Assembly (NCBI GenBank): GCA_027494035.1
Contig: JAOSJQ010000001.1
Span: 3,038,001 to 3,102,000 of the forward strand
DNA: 64,000 nucleotides
Direction of reading: 5' to 3'
Source: UTCFX2 sp002050125
GTDB lineage: Bacteria > Chloroflexota > Anaerolineae > Anaerolineales > UBA4823
The first letter of the stretch is position 1. Each line of letters opens with the position of its first letter. Both the position numbers and the translations under genes were made by a program. Shown here one piece after another: positions 52,296 to 59,558 of this stretch. The notes under the pieces are model-generated. The model ran no database searches. It was given only the letters and a program-made list of their open reading frames with translations, and had not been told where the DNA came from.

Positions 52296-53751
52296 GTTGT
52301 TCTCCTGAAACTTCATTAGCTTGTTCTTCAACTTCTTCTTGAATTTGTTCTACTACTGGTTCCTCGGCTGCAGATTGTTCTGCTTCGAGGGTCGCTTGTT
52401 CGGGGGTTTCCGGAACACTTTCCCCTGCTTCTGCCTCGTATTGTCCGTTGGCAATCTTGCGCAGCCTCTCGATCGTCTTATTCGTGAGCAGGTCTAGCAG
52501 CACATTGTTGGCTAAATTCGATTGGACATTTCTGTTCTTAAGCTGGCGCGCCTCATTTTTGGGCAGCACCTGGCTCAAATAATTCAACGTGCTGCCGGTT
52601 TCTTGGATCAGCTCCTCGCTTTCGACCTGAATATCCTCGGCTTTGGTGAGCTCGAACAGCAACAGTCCGCGCTTCAAGCGCTGCTCGGCAACGGGTTTCA
52701 ATTCTTCTTTGAAGGCGTCCTCATCCATTTCGCGCGATTTGAGATAAATCTCCAAGTCCAGGTTCTGGCGTTCCAGCCGCCGGACGAGGTCGCGTTTCAT
52801 CTGTTCGATCTCTTCATCGAGCATCTGCGGCGGATATTTGAATTCGGCTTGTGCAATCGCCTCGTCGATGACTTCTTCATCGTAGTCCTGGTTGTACGTC
52901 TCTTTGGCTTGCCCCTCGAGCATGCTGCGGACATTCGCCCGCAGCGCATCCAGGTTGTCGAATTCTCCGACCGAGGAGGCAAACTCGTCGTTCAGCTCAG
53001 GCAGGGTGCGCGATTTGACGTTCTCGATTTTATAGTGAACAATTGCCTTCACGCCGCTCAAGTATTCTTCCGAAAAATCATCCGGATATTGGTGCTCGAC
53101 CGTCCCCTCATCCCCGGCGGATTTTCCAATCAGGCTGTGCGAAAAGCCCGCAAAGGGCCAATCGTCTTCGTCGACTTTGTGCACGACGAGCGGTACCGGC
53201 TGCTCCTTAAACAGGCTTTCGCTCCCTTCGTCAAGTACCTTCTCGATCGAAATTGAGACGGTTACCATATCATCGAGCTGCGCCGGGCGGTCAACCGGTT
53301 CTACGATTACCTGTCGCTCGCGCAGTGCATCGAGCATCTCGTCCACGCGGCTCTCCGGCACCGGCTCCGGTTTATATTCCCTGCGGATCGCTTTATAGTC
53401 ACCCAACGTTACTTCGGCATCCAACGGCACGACAATTTCCAGGGTGAGCGGTTCGAGCTTGGGCAGGTTCTCCAGATGTCCCGGACCGTAGGGCTTGATG
53501 TCCGCTTCCTTGATCATCTCCGGATAAACCTCATCGAGCAGCATTTCCAGGGCTTCTTCGAAAATTGCCGGATCGCCCACGGTGCGCACGATGACCGGGT
53601 AGGGCGCCTTGCCCGGTCTGAAGCCGGGGATTTTGACGCGCCGGGCGAGTTTCGCGGCGGCGCGATGCCTCATCTGGTCCACGCGATCATCTTCGATCTC
53701 GACCGTTAATCTAACTTGATGGTCTTCTAACATTTGTTTTTCGATTTTCAA
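52288..53751 (-). CDS. tig: Trigger factor chaperone
   Basis: Ribosome-associated chaperone of 487 residues. The ribosome-binding signature is GFRPGKAP near residue 46; a central PPIase-like insertion and the C-terminal helical arms follow, and the C-terminus is a Glu/Ala-rich acidic tail of about 50 residues. A TTG start at 53751 has AAGGG at 8 bases; a GTG three codons earlier would abut the same site and is less likely. The gene ends 8 bases inside clpP, a common tig-clpP coupling. Confidence 0.95.
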   Translation of the reverse strand: MKIEKQMLEDHQVRLTVEIEDDRVDQMRHRAAAKLARRVKIPGFRPGKAPYPVIVRTVGDPAIFEEALEMLLDEVYPEMIKEADIKPYGPGHLENLPKLEPLTLEIVVPLDAEVTLGDYKAIRREYKPEPVPESRVDEMLDALRERQVIVEPVDRPAQLDDMVTVSISIEKVLDEGSESLFKEQPVPLVVHKVDEDDWPFAGFSHSLIGKSAGDEGTVEHQYPDDFSEEYLSGVKAIVHYKIENVKSRTLPELNDEFASSVGEFDNLDALRANVRSMLEGQAKETYNQDYDEEVIDEAIAQAEFKYPPQMLDEEIEQMKRDLVRRLERQNLDLEIYLKSREMDEDAFKEELKPVAEQRLKRGLLLFELTKAEDIQVESEELIQETGSTLNYLSQVLPKNEARQLKNRNVQSNLANNVLLDLLTNKTIERLRKIANGQYEAEAGESVPETPEQATLEAEQSAAEEPVVEQIQEEVEEQANEVSGEQHA

Positions 53752-53807
53752 GATGCTCACCCTTCGAAACAGAGATGCAAAAATAATCCGCTGGACGAAT
53801 CCGCCGC

Positions 53808-53816
53808 ATTATATCA
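53808..53816 (-). promoter_or_regulatory. Extended -10 promoter of tig
   Basis: Minus-strand TGATATAAT, about 57 bases upstream of the tig start and downstream of tRNA-Leu. Confidence 0.55.
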
Positions 53817-53855
53817 TGTGGATTAAAATTAATTGTTAGATCGGTATATGAAAAG

Positions 53856-53937
53856 TGGGGAAGAGGGGACTTGAACCCCTACGCCTTGCGGCACTTGATC
53901 CTAAGTCAAGCCTGTCTGCCAATTCCAGCACTTCCCC
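53856..53937 (-). tRNA. tRNA-Leu (anticodon UAG)
   Basis: Cloverleaf of 82 bases: acceptor arms GGGGAAG / CTTCCCC, anticodon arm CTTGA-CTTAGGA-TCAAG with anticodon TAG, a long variable arm (TGCCGCAAGGCGT) and T arm GGGG-TTCAAGT-CCCC. The CCA end is not encoded. Confidence 0.95.
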
Positions 53938-54023
53938 GGAGGACTGAGAAAAATTATAAGCGCGAGCCGCAGCCCCGTCAATGATCGGCTATAATCGGCG
54001 CATCTATTTTGCAGGAGCACATT

Positions 54024-54449
54024 TTGAGCAGAATGATAAAACTGGACGGTTCGGGCAAAGAGCGCACGCTGTTGACCCGCAGCGTTCTCAGGGCGATCCA
54101 GGAACTGATGCGGCAAACCGAGGTCGATGATAAGACCCGCGACCTGGCTTCGTTTATCGTCCTTGCGCTGGAAGCCATCCACCAGACGATCGACCAATCG
54201 GTGCAAGCCTGGGAAAACCGCGGCTATTGGTTGAAAGCCGACCGCTTTCGCCTGGAATGGGAGTGGGCGGGTCTGCTTGCGGATAAAATGCGCCAGGCGA
54301 TTTTCACCGATGATTGGGATACGGTTGCGGTGACCGCCGTCAAAGTTAGCAGCCGGCTCGAAAACGTCCAGCTTCCAAAGCGCCAGCCCCAAACAGAACC
54401 GTGGAAAGGCGCCTGGGAACAGCTTAGTTCAGTCACCCGCCCAAAATGA
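54024..54449 (+). CDS. Uncharacterised small helical protein
   Basis: Protein of about 141 residues, not recognised. It appears all-helical with no Cys: RTLLTRSVLRAIQELMRQTE, RDLASFIVLALEAIHQTIDQ and LKADRFRLEWEWAGLLADKM. A TTG start at 54024 has AGGAG 6 bases upstream; an ATG three codons later has poorer spacing. The 3' end overlaps the convergent radical SAM gene by 21 bases. Confidence 0.65.
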   Translation: MSRMIKLDGSGKERTLLTRSVLRAIQELMRQTEVDDKTRDLASFIVLALEAIHQTIDQSVQAWENRGYWLKADRFRLEWEWAGLLADKMRQAIFTDDWDTVAVTAVKVSSRLENVQLPKRQPQTEPWKGAWEQLSSVTRPK

Positions 54450-55610
54450 AAGCTGGCGGAGCGGTTTTCTGCCCGCGAGTGTGATAAACGGCTGGAGCCG
54501 TTGGAGGTTCAACCCGATCCGCTGCAATTCTGCAAAATTGGTCAGCCGCCCGTTTCGCCGCGCGGACAGAATTGCTGCGGCGCCCTTCGGACCGATGCCC
54601 GGCACGCGCAGCAGTTCAAGCCGGTCGGCGCGGTTGATTTCGACCGGCTGCTCGCTCAGGTTCTGCCGCGCCCACGCCAGTTTTGGATCGACTTTGAGCG
54701 GGAGGTCGCCGCTTGGATCAAAGGGCAGGTCCTCTAACCCGAAACCGTAATCACGTAAAAGGAATGAAGCCTGGTAGAGCCGCCGCTGGCGCACCGGGTC
54801 GGCGGGGGGCTGGTTCTCGAGCGGCGTGCCGTTGACGGGTCGGAAAGCCGAGAAATAAGCCCGGTTGAGCTGCGCCTGCTGGTTGAGCGTGTTGGTCGTC
54901 TGCAGGATCTCCAGATCGCTTTCGCCCACCGCGCCGACCACAAATTGGGTGGTCATAGACGGGGGACGGCTGTTCGGGGCGCGCTGGGCAGAATGGTTGC
55001 TGCGGATCTGGCTGACCCAATGCAGCGGCGCCATCAACTCTTCGAAGAAGGATTTGTGCGGCGCAAGCCGCTCAAGCCGGAGCGGGTTGGGGGCTTCTAA
55101 GTTAATCGAGACCCGGCTGGCGAGCTGCGCTGTGCGCAGCACCTGGTCGTATTCAGCGCCCGGCATGATTTTCAGGTGCAGATAACCGGTAAAATGGTAT
55201 TTCAGCCGTAAGAGCTCAGCGGTGGCGATGATCTGATCTTGCATCCGCCGTCCGCCGCCGGCGATCCCCGAACTCAGGAACAGCCCTTCGACCAGCCCGG
55301 CGCGCTGCAGGGTCATAAAGACCCGCGCCATTTCATCCGGTTTGAGCGTGGCGCGGTGAAAATCCCTGCCCGCGCGGAACGGGCAGTAGTAACAATCGCG
55401 TTCACAGGCGGAGGTCAGCATGGTTTTGAGCAGCGGAACTCGCTTGCCGTTTGCCCCAGCCGCATAAAAGATGTTGATCGCGTCGGCAGCCCGGGCGCGG
55501 AAGGACGCCGTGGGACAGTCTTGCGCGCTGTCTGGCTCGAAATACATTTGAGATGATAGCTGGTTCAAGCGGGCGTAAAGGTCCATGAGGCGCCTCGATG
55601 CAGAACGCAT
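54429..55610 (-). CDS. Radical SAM protein with C-terminal helix-hairpin-helix domain (putative DNA modification/repair)
   Basis: Protein of 393 residues. The radical SAM cluster motif CxxxCxxC is in SACERDCYYCPFRAGRDFHR (about residue 75). FLSSGIAGGG, LHLKIMPGAEYDQV and SINLEAPNPLRLERLAP follow. The C-terminal 80 residues carry a helix-hairpin-helix, LELLRVPGIGPKGAAAILSARR, a DNA-binding fold. The combination matches a family annotated as a putative DNA modification/repair radical SAM protein that is often linked to a uracil-DNA-glycosylase-like gene; no such gene is adjacent here. Confidence 0.87.
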   Translation of the reverse strand: MRSASRRLMDLYARLNQLSSQMYFEPDSAQDCPTASFRARAADAINIFYAAGANGKRVPLLKTMLTSACERDCYYCPFRAGRDFHRATLKPDEMARVFMTLQRAGLVEGLFLSSGIAGGGRRMQDQIIATAELLRLKYHFTGYLHLKIMPGAEYDQVLRTAQLASRVSINLEAPNPLRLERLAPHKSFFEELMAPLHWVSQIRSNHSAQRAPNSRPPSMTTQFVVGAVGESDLEILQTTNTLNQQAQLNRAYFSAFRPVNGTPLENQPPADPVRQRRLYQASFLLRDYGFGLEDLPFDPSGDLPLKVDPKLAWARQNLSEQPVEINRADRLELLRVPGIGPKGAAAILSARRNGRLTNFAELQRIGLNLQRLQPFITLAGRKPLRQLSFWAGD

Positions 55611-55686
55611 GTTCTTAGAACAATTGTATCATAATACGGCAATAATGGGGTGAAAAAGTGAGCTTTTTAATTTCCGAGAAAAGCTG

Positions 55687-55818
55687 ATGAAGAAGAGAGA
55701 GACCAGTCAGCGGGGCAGGGGGACGACATTTTATTTCACAGACGAGATAAATGCCTGGCAGGATGGTAAAGACGACTGTAAAAGCCTTGCCGATGTGCCT
55801 AAAACCCTCAAACAGTAA
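55687..55818 (+). CDS. Possible small protein of 43 residues
   Basis: Short ORF from ATG to TAA encoding a charged peptide beginning MKKRETSQRGRGTTFYF and ending DVPKTLKQ. Its ribosome binding site (GAGAAAAG) is weak, and no family is recognised. It may be a remnant of an accessory gene linked to the integrase. Confidence 0.3.
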   Translation: MKKRETSQRGRGTTFYFTDEINAWQDGKDDCKSLADVPKTLKQ

Positions 55819-55882
55819 ACCGCTCCGGCATTTTAGCGGGGGAGGTGTGGCAAAAAGGAATTATAGATTATAGTGACTATGC

Positions 55883-55920
55883 TTCTGATAAGTACTATTA
55901 TCAGAAACATATGGTATAAT
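55883..55920 (+). promoter_or_regulatory. Integrase promoter with perfect palindromic operator
   Basis: TTCTGATAA (55883-55891) and TTATCAGAA (55898-55906) are exact inverted arms around GTACTA. They cover the -35 position of the TATAAT at 55915-55920. A repressor bound here would block transcription of the recombinase gene. Confidence 0.65.
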
Positions 55921-55944
55921 CGAATTAACCCTTCAGGAGGCAAC

Positions 55945-56940
55945 ATGGCCACTATAAACGATCTCACAATCGCTCAGGCAATCAACCAGTATCTTGACGT
56001 GATCGGATTGGCGCGCAGCGGACACACTACGCGCTCCTACCGCAACGCGTTGAACGCATTTCTGATTACGCTCGAAAAACGCAGTCTTCCCGCCGATCAA
56101 CGCCCCCTGAAAGACCTTAACGAAGACGCGGTGTCCTGGTTTGCCCAGGATCTCAAAGTCTATGCGCCAGCCACAGAACAGCTTTATCTCACCGCGCTGG
56201 CGGGCTTTTACGAATACCTGGCTGCTGAGCGCCTGGCAGATTTGAACCTGCCGCGCATGCGCCTGCTTATCCGCCACCGGGCGCGCAAACCCGGTTTGCG
56301 CTTGCCGCAGTTTCCCGCAGATACAATTGATAACATCATAGGTCATGCTAATAATCTTGCATTACAGCCTTGCGAGAAATTAACTGACAAACTGATCGCT
56401 TTGCGCGACCGCGCGTTCATCCTTACCCTGGCGGACACCGGTTTGCGGGTTCACGAGGCGTGCGGTTTGCGGCGCGGCGACCTCGACTGGTTCGAAAACA
56501 AAGCGGTGGTGATCGGCAAAGGCGACCGGCAAGCCGTGGTGCGCTTTTCGCAGCGCAGTTTGGCTGCGCTCAAGGACTACCTCAACGCACGCGCCGAGAT
56601 CGACGGCAAGACCGGAAAGCCGCTTGCCTCCCTGCCCCTTTTTGCCCGCCACGACAAAGGCGCGGGCAAAAAGATCAAACCCATCTCCACCCGCACCGGG
56701 CAGAACATCATCGCGCAACGCGCGATAGAAGCTGTGGGACCAGCCGCGGCGGGCGCAGTCACCCCCCACTCTTTTCGGCACTACTTTGTGACGGCAGCGC
56801 TCAAAGGCAGCGGCGGCAATCTAAAGCTGGCGCAGGAACTGGCGCGCCATCGCAACATCGCTGTGACGCAACGCTATGCGCATTTATCCGATGACGAACT
56901 GGACAAAGGCTATGCGGAAGTGTTTGAATCTCACAAATGA
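55945..56940 (+). CDS. Tyrosine recombinase / integrase (XerC/XerD-like)
   Basis: Site-specific recombinase of 331 residues. The N-terminal SAM-like DNA-binding domain (HTTRSYRNALNAFLITLEKR) precedes the catalytic domain. That domain has Arg in DTGLRVHEACGLRRGDLDW, HxxR in TPHSFRHYFVTAAL, His in ELARHRNIAVTQRY and the nucleophile Tyr in RYAHLSDDEL. AGGAGG precedes the ATG by about 6 bases. It has its own promoter with operator and a terminator. No phage or island genes adjoin it, so it may be a solitary recombinase or a relic of an element. Confidence 0.92.
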   Translation: MATINDLTIAQAINQYLDVIGLARSGHTTRSYRNALNAFLITLEKRSLPADQRPLKDLNEDAVSWFAQDLKVYAPATEQLYLTALAGFYEYLAAERLADLNLPRMRLLIRHRARKPGLRLPQFPADTIDNIIGHANNLALQPCEKLTDKLIALRDRAFILTLADTGLRVHEACGLRRGDLDWFENKAVVIGKGDRQAVVRFSQRSLAALKDYLNARAEIDGKTGKPLASLPLFARHDKGAGKKIKPISTRTGQNIIAQRAIEAVGPAAAGAVTPHSFRHYFVTAALKGSGGNLKLAQELARHRNIAVTQRYAHLSDDELDKGYAEVFESHK

Positions 56941-56978
56941 CCGCCGGTCAAGAGCGGCAGTTTTAACCGGCGGTTTTT
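56941..56978 (+). terminator. Terminator of the integrase gene
   Basis: Eight-base arms CCGCCGGT / ACCGGCGG (56941-56948, 56966-56973) followed by TTTTTC, directly after the stop codon. Confidence 0.85.
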
Positions 56979-57090
56979 CGTTCGCGTCCGGCGCGTTGCT
57001 GCACGATCGTGTTGTAAATTCCCCGGTTGGGTTTACGGGTTCTTAATTCATTTGCGCCCGATCCATAACATCGAGATTGCCAATCATGAA

Positions 57091-57096
57091 TATAAT
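57091..57096 (+). promoter_or_regulatory. -10 element of the CAP-domain gene, suggesting a leaderless message
   Basis: TATAAT ends 9 bases before the ATG at 57106 (6 before an in-frame GTG), and no ribosome binding site is present. No clear -35. Confidence 0.45.
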
Positions 57097-57105
57097 CAAC
57101 GCGTG

Positions 57106-57744
57106 ATGTTGCGCAGCTTTAGCCGGGCAAGCCTGGCGATTGTTCTGACTTTTTCTACGATCAACCTGGGGGTTATCGGTCTGGCGCCTTTTGCCCGACC
57201 CGTCTCAGCGCTGGCTGCGGGCGTTAGCGCGTACGATCTTATTCTGGCGATGAACACGCTGCGCGTCTCGAACGGCTTGCCGGCGCTGGTCGAAGATCCG
57301 ATCATCAACGCCGTCGCCCAAGCCACCGCCGAGACGATGGCAGCCAGCCAGATGTCCTGGCACATTGGCGACGTGCGCGGCCGGCTGCAAGCAGCCGGCT
57401 ATGGCGGCGGAGCGACGGTCTGGGCAACCGAAAATTTTGCGGTCGGCAACTATGGCATCGACGAAATCATGGTGATCTGGTCGGATGCGGATCACATGAT
57501 CCCGGCGGTGAACCCGGCTTACTGCAACGTGGGCGCGGGCGTTGCGAAGTCCGCCAACGGGAAGTTTTACTACATTCTACAAGCGGCTTACACCTCAGCG
57601 CATGCCTGCGGCGAATATAAATCCCCGGCCGGCTCGCCCTCGCAAACCGGAGGCAACCCAGGCGCGCCTGGCGGAGGTGTTTCGCAGTTGATCGTTCCGG
57701 TCAAGATTGCCACCCCCGGACAAGGACGGTCGAGTTTTCCATGA
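57106..57744 (+). CDS. CAP (SCP/PR1) domain protein, N-terminal part of an interrupted CAP-LysM protein
   Basis: Secreted protein. A signal peptide (LAIVLTFSTINLGVIGLAPF) precedes a CAP domain of about 130 residues with AMNTLRVSNGLPALVEDP, QMSWHIGD and ATENFAVG, and DADHM supplying the second His. A Gly/Pro-rich linker follows. The frame then ends 10 codons after a CCCCC run at 57713-57717. Removing one C there would continue the frame as IATPDKDGRVFHEV into the LysM region. The product was probably a CAP-3xLysM membrane protein acting at the cell wall. Confidence 0.8.
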   Translation: MLRSFSRASLAIVLTFSTINLGVIGLAPFARPVSALAAGVSAYDLILAMNTLRVSNGLPALVEDPIINAVAQATAETMAASQMSWHIGDVRGRLQAAGYGGGATVWATENFAVGNYGIDEIMVIWSDADHMIPAVNPAYCNVGAGVAKSANGKFYYILQAAYTSAHACGEYKSPAGSPSQTGGNPGAPGGGVSQLIVPVKIATPGQGRSSFP

Positions 57745-58531
57745 AGTTCAGGCAGGGCAGTCCTTCTGGTCGATCGCCATCGCCTACAAAGTCACCATCC
57801 AAGATTTGGAAACCTGGAACAACCTGTCGCGGGAAGCTGGGTTAAAAGTCAGTCAAAAACTGTTCATCCCGGGCAGCAACACGGAAGGTTACGCCACCCC
57901 TACCCCGGTTGGGATGGTTCTGGTCAAACAGCCCGGCGCGGATGGCAAAATTATCCATGTAGTGCAGCCTTACCAGGCGTTGTCATCGATCGCGGTCGCC
58001 TACAAAGTCAGCATAGACACGATTCTGTCCCTCAATGGGATCCAAAAAGAATGGCCCTTGCAGATTGGGCAGGAACTGCTCATCAGCACGGGCGGAAACA
58101 GCCCGGATGATACCACCCACTCACTCAGCCCGCTCGCGCGGCTCACCCCTGCGAGCGACGGGCGCTACTACCACACGGTAAAAAGCGGCGAGACTCTCTC
58201 GTGGATTGCTAATCTATACGAAATTAATCTGGCGGATCTGATGGCGTGGAACGGGCTGAATGGTGAATCGATCCTGCACCCCGAGCAAAAGCTGTTGTTG
58301 TTGGTCACGCCGCCGGCAACTCAAACCCCCTCGCCCAGCGAAACGCCTGCCCCGGTCGCTTTACTGGAGAACAAGACGGTCAGCACCGTAAGCCCATCGA
58401 TTACCGCCACGCCCTTCCCCAGCCCGGCTTCGCCTTCCAGGGGCGCAATCGACTTCCCCCTGTTATTCATGATCGGCTTGGGCATTACCGGTCTTATTGT
58501 TTTTATTATTGGGATGAAGCGCCGGTCTTAA
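57707..58531 (+). CDS. Three LysM domains and a C-terminal membrane anchor, C-terminal part of an interrupted CAP-LysM protein
   Basis: Three LysM repeats for peptidoglycan or chitin-like glycan binding: VFHEVQAGQSFWSIAIAYKV, IHVVQPYQALSSIAVAYKV and YYHTVKSGETLSWIANLYEI. A Thr/Pro-rich stalk and a transmembrane helix (LLFMIGLGITGLIVFIIG) with a KRRS tail follow. This frame has no signal peptide or ribosome binding site of its own, and its only possible start lies within the upstream CAP gene. It therefore belongs to that gene and is separated from it by one base at 57713-57717. Confidence 0.85.
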   Translation: MPPPDKDGRVFHEVQAGQSFWSIAIAYKVTIQDLETWNNLSREAGLKVSQKLFIPGSNTEGYATPTPVGMVLVKQPGADGKIIHVVQPYQALSSIAVAYKVSIDTILSLNGIQKEWPLQIGQELLISTGGNSPDDTTHSLSPLARLTPASDGRYYHTVKSGETLSWIANLYEINLADLMAWNGLNGESILHPEQKLLLLVTPPATQTPSPSETPAPVALLENKTVSTVSPSITATPFPSPASPSRGAIDFPLLFMIGLGITGLIVFIIGMKRRS

Positions 58532-58533
58532 CG

Positions 58534-59532
58534 TCAGCGCGGGACCTGAACGGCGTCCAACACCTCGTTGACCAGGTCGTCGGGCGAAATTCCCTCGGAA
58601 AGAGCTTCAAAATTTAGAAAGAGCCGGTGGCGCAAAGCGGGCAGCGCCACGCGGCGGATGTCGTCGATCGCCACTGCCTTGCGGTTGTCCAACAGCGCTT
58701 CGACTTTAGCCGCGATGATCATCGCCTGGATGCCGCGCGGGCTGATCCCGACCCGCAGATACTGGCGGATGCGCGCCGGCGCATCCGGGCTATCCGGCTG
58801 GGTGGTGCTGACCACCCGCGCCGCATAGCGATACACGCGTTCCTCGACGGGAACCTGGCGCACCAACGTCTGCATGGAGAGCAGCAACGGAACGTCCGCG
58901 GCGACTTCGACGACAGGCGAACTCGATCCGGTGGTCCGCCGGGCAATCTCGACCAGTTCGTCTTCCATCGGTGACGGCACATCCAGTTTGTAGAAAAAGC
59001 GGTCTAGTTGGGCTTCGGGCAGTGGAAAAGTGCCTTCCAATTCGATCGGGTTTTGGGTCGCCAGGACAAAAAAGGGTTTTGGCAGATGATAGCTCTCCCC
59101 GGCAACCGTGACGTGCTGCTCCTGCATGGCTTCCAGCAGCGCCGACTGGGTGCGCGGGGTGGCGCGGTTGATTTCGTCCGCCAGGATCAGGTTGGCAAAC
59201 ACCGGTCCACGCTCGAAGCGAAAACCGCGCCGCCCGTCGGGCGCCTCGGTGATGATCATCGTTCCGGTGATATCGGCGGGCATCAAGTCGGGGGTGAACT
59301 GGATGCGGCTGAAGGAACAGTCGAGCGCCTGCGCCAGCGTGCGGATCAGCAGCGTCTTGCCCAAGCCGGGGACGCCCTCCATGAGCGCGTTGCCGCCGCC
59401 CAGCAAGGTGACCAACATGTCGTGGATCAGCGTCTCCTGTCCGACGATCACTTTGCGCATCTCGTTCAAGATGGTGTTCGCGGCGTCGCGAAACTGCGAC
59501 ACCTGATTGAGTACTTGATTGTATTCAGTCAT
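58534..59532 (-). CDS. MoxR-family AAA+ ATPase
   Basis: Chaperone-like ATPase of 332 residues with Walker A EGVPGLGKTLLIRTLAQ, Walker B LILADEINRATPRTQSALLEAM and sensor 1 FVLATQNPIELEGTFPLPEAQ. MoxR proteins typically work with VWA-domain proteins, and two such genes lie directly upstream on the same strand (26 bases away). No DUF58 gene is seen within the window. Confidence 0.95.
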   Translation of the reverse strand: MTEYNQVLNQVSQFRDAANTILNEMRKVIVGQETLIHDMLVTLLGGGNALMEGVPGLGKTLLIRTLAQALDCSFSRIQFTPDLMPADITGTMIITEAPDGRRGFRFERGPVFANLILADEINRATPRTQSALLEAMQEQHVTVAGESYHLPKPFFVLATQNPIELEGTFPLPEAQLDRFFYKLDVPSPMEDELVEIARRTTGSSSPVVEVAADVPLLLSMQTLVRQVPVEERVYRYAARVVSTTQPDSPDAPARIRQYLRVGISPRGIQAMIIAAKVEALLDNRKAVAIDDIRRVALPALRHRLFLNFEALSEGISPDDLVNEVLDAVQVPR

Positions 59533-59558
59533 GGTTTTTCCTGTGTCTTCGCATTGGA

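Larger units (their letters stand above)
55611..55944. other. Intergenic region before the integrase gene
   Basis: 334 bases between the divergent radical SAM and integrase genes. It holds one possible 43-codon ORF (55687-55818), a small CCGCT / AGCGG hairpin at 55820-55839 just beyond it, and the palindromic promoter region at 55883-55920. Nothing else was recognised. Confidence 0.7.

Noticed and set aside
55820..55839. CCGCT/AGCGG hairpin after the 43-codon ORF as a terminator.
   Set aside because: The stem is only five base pairs and no T run follows.
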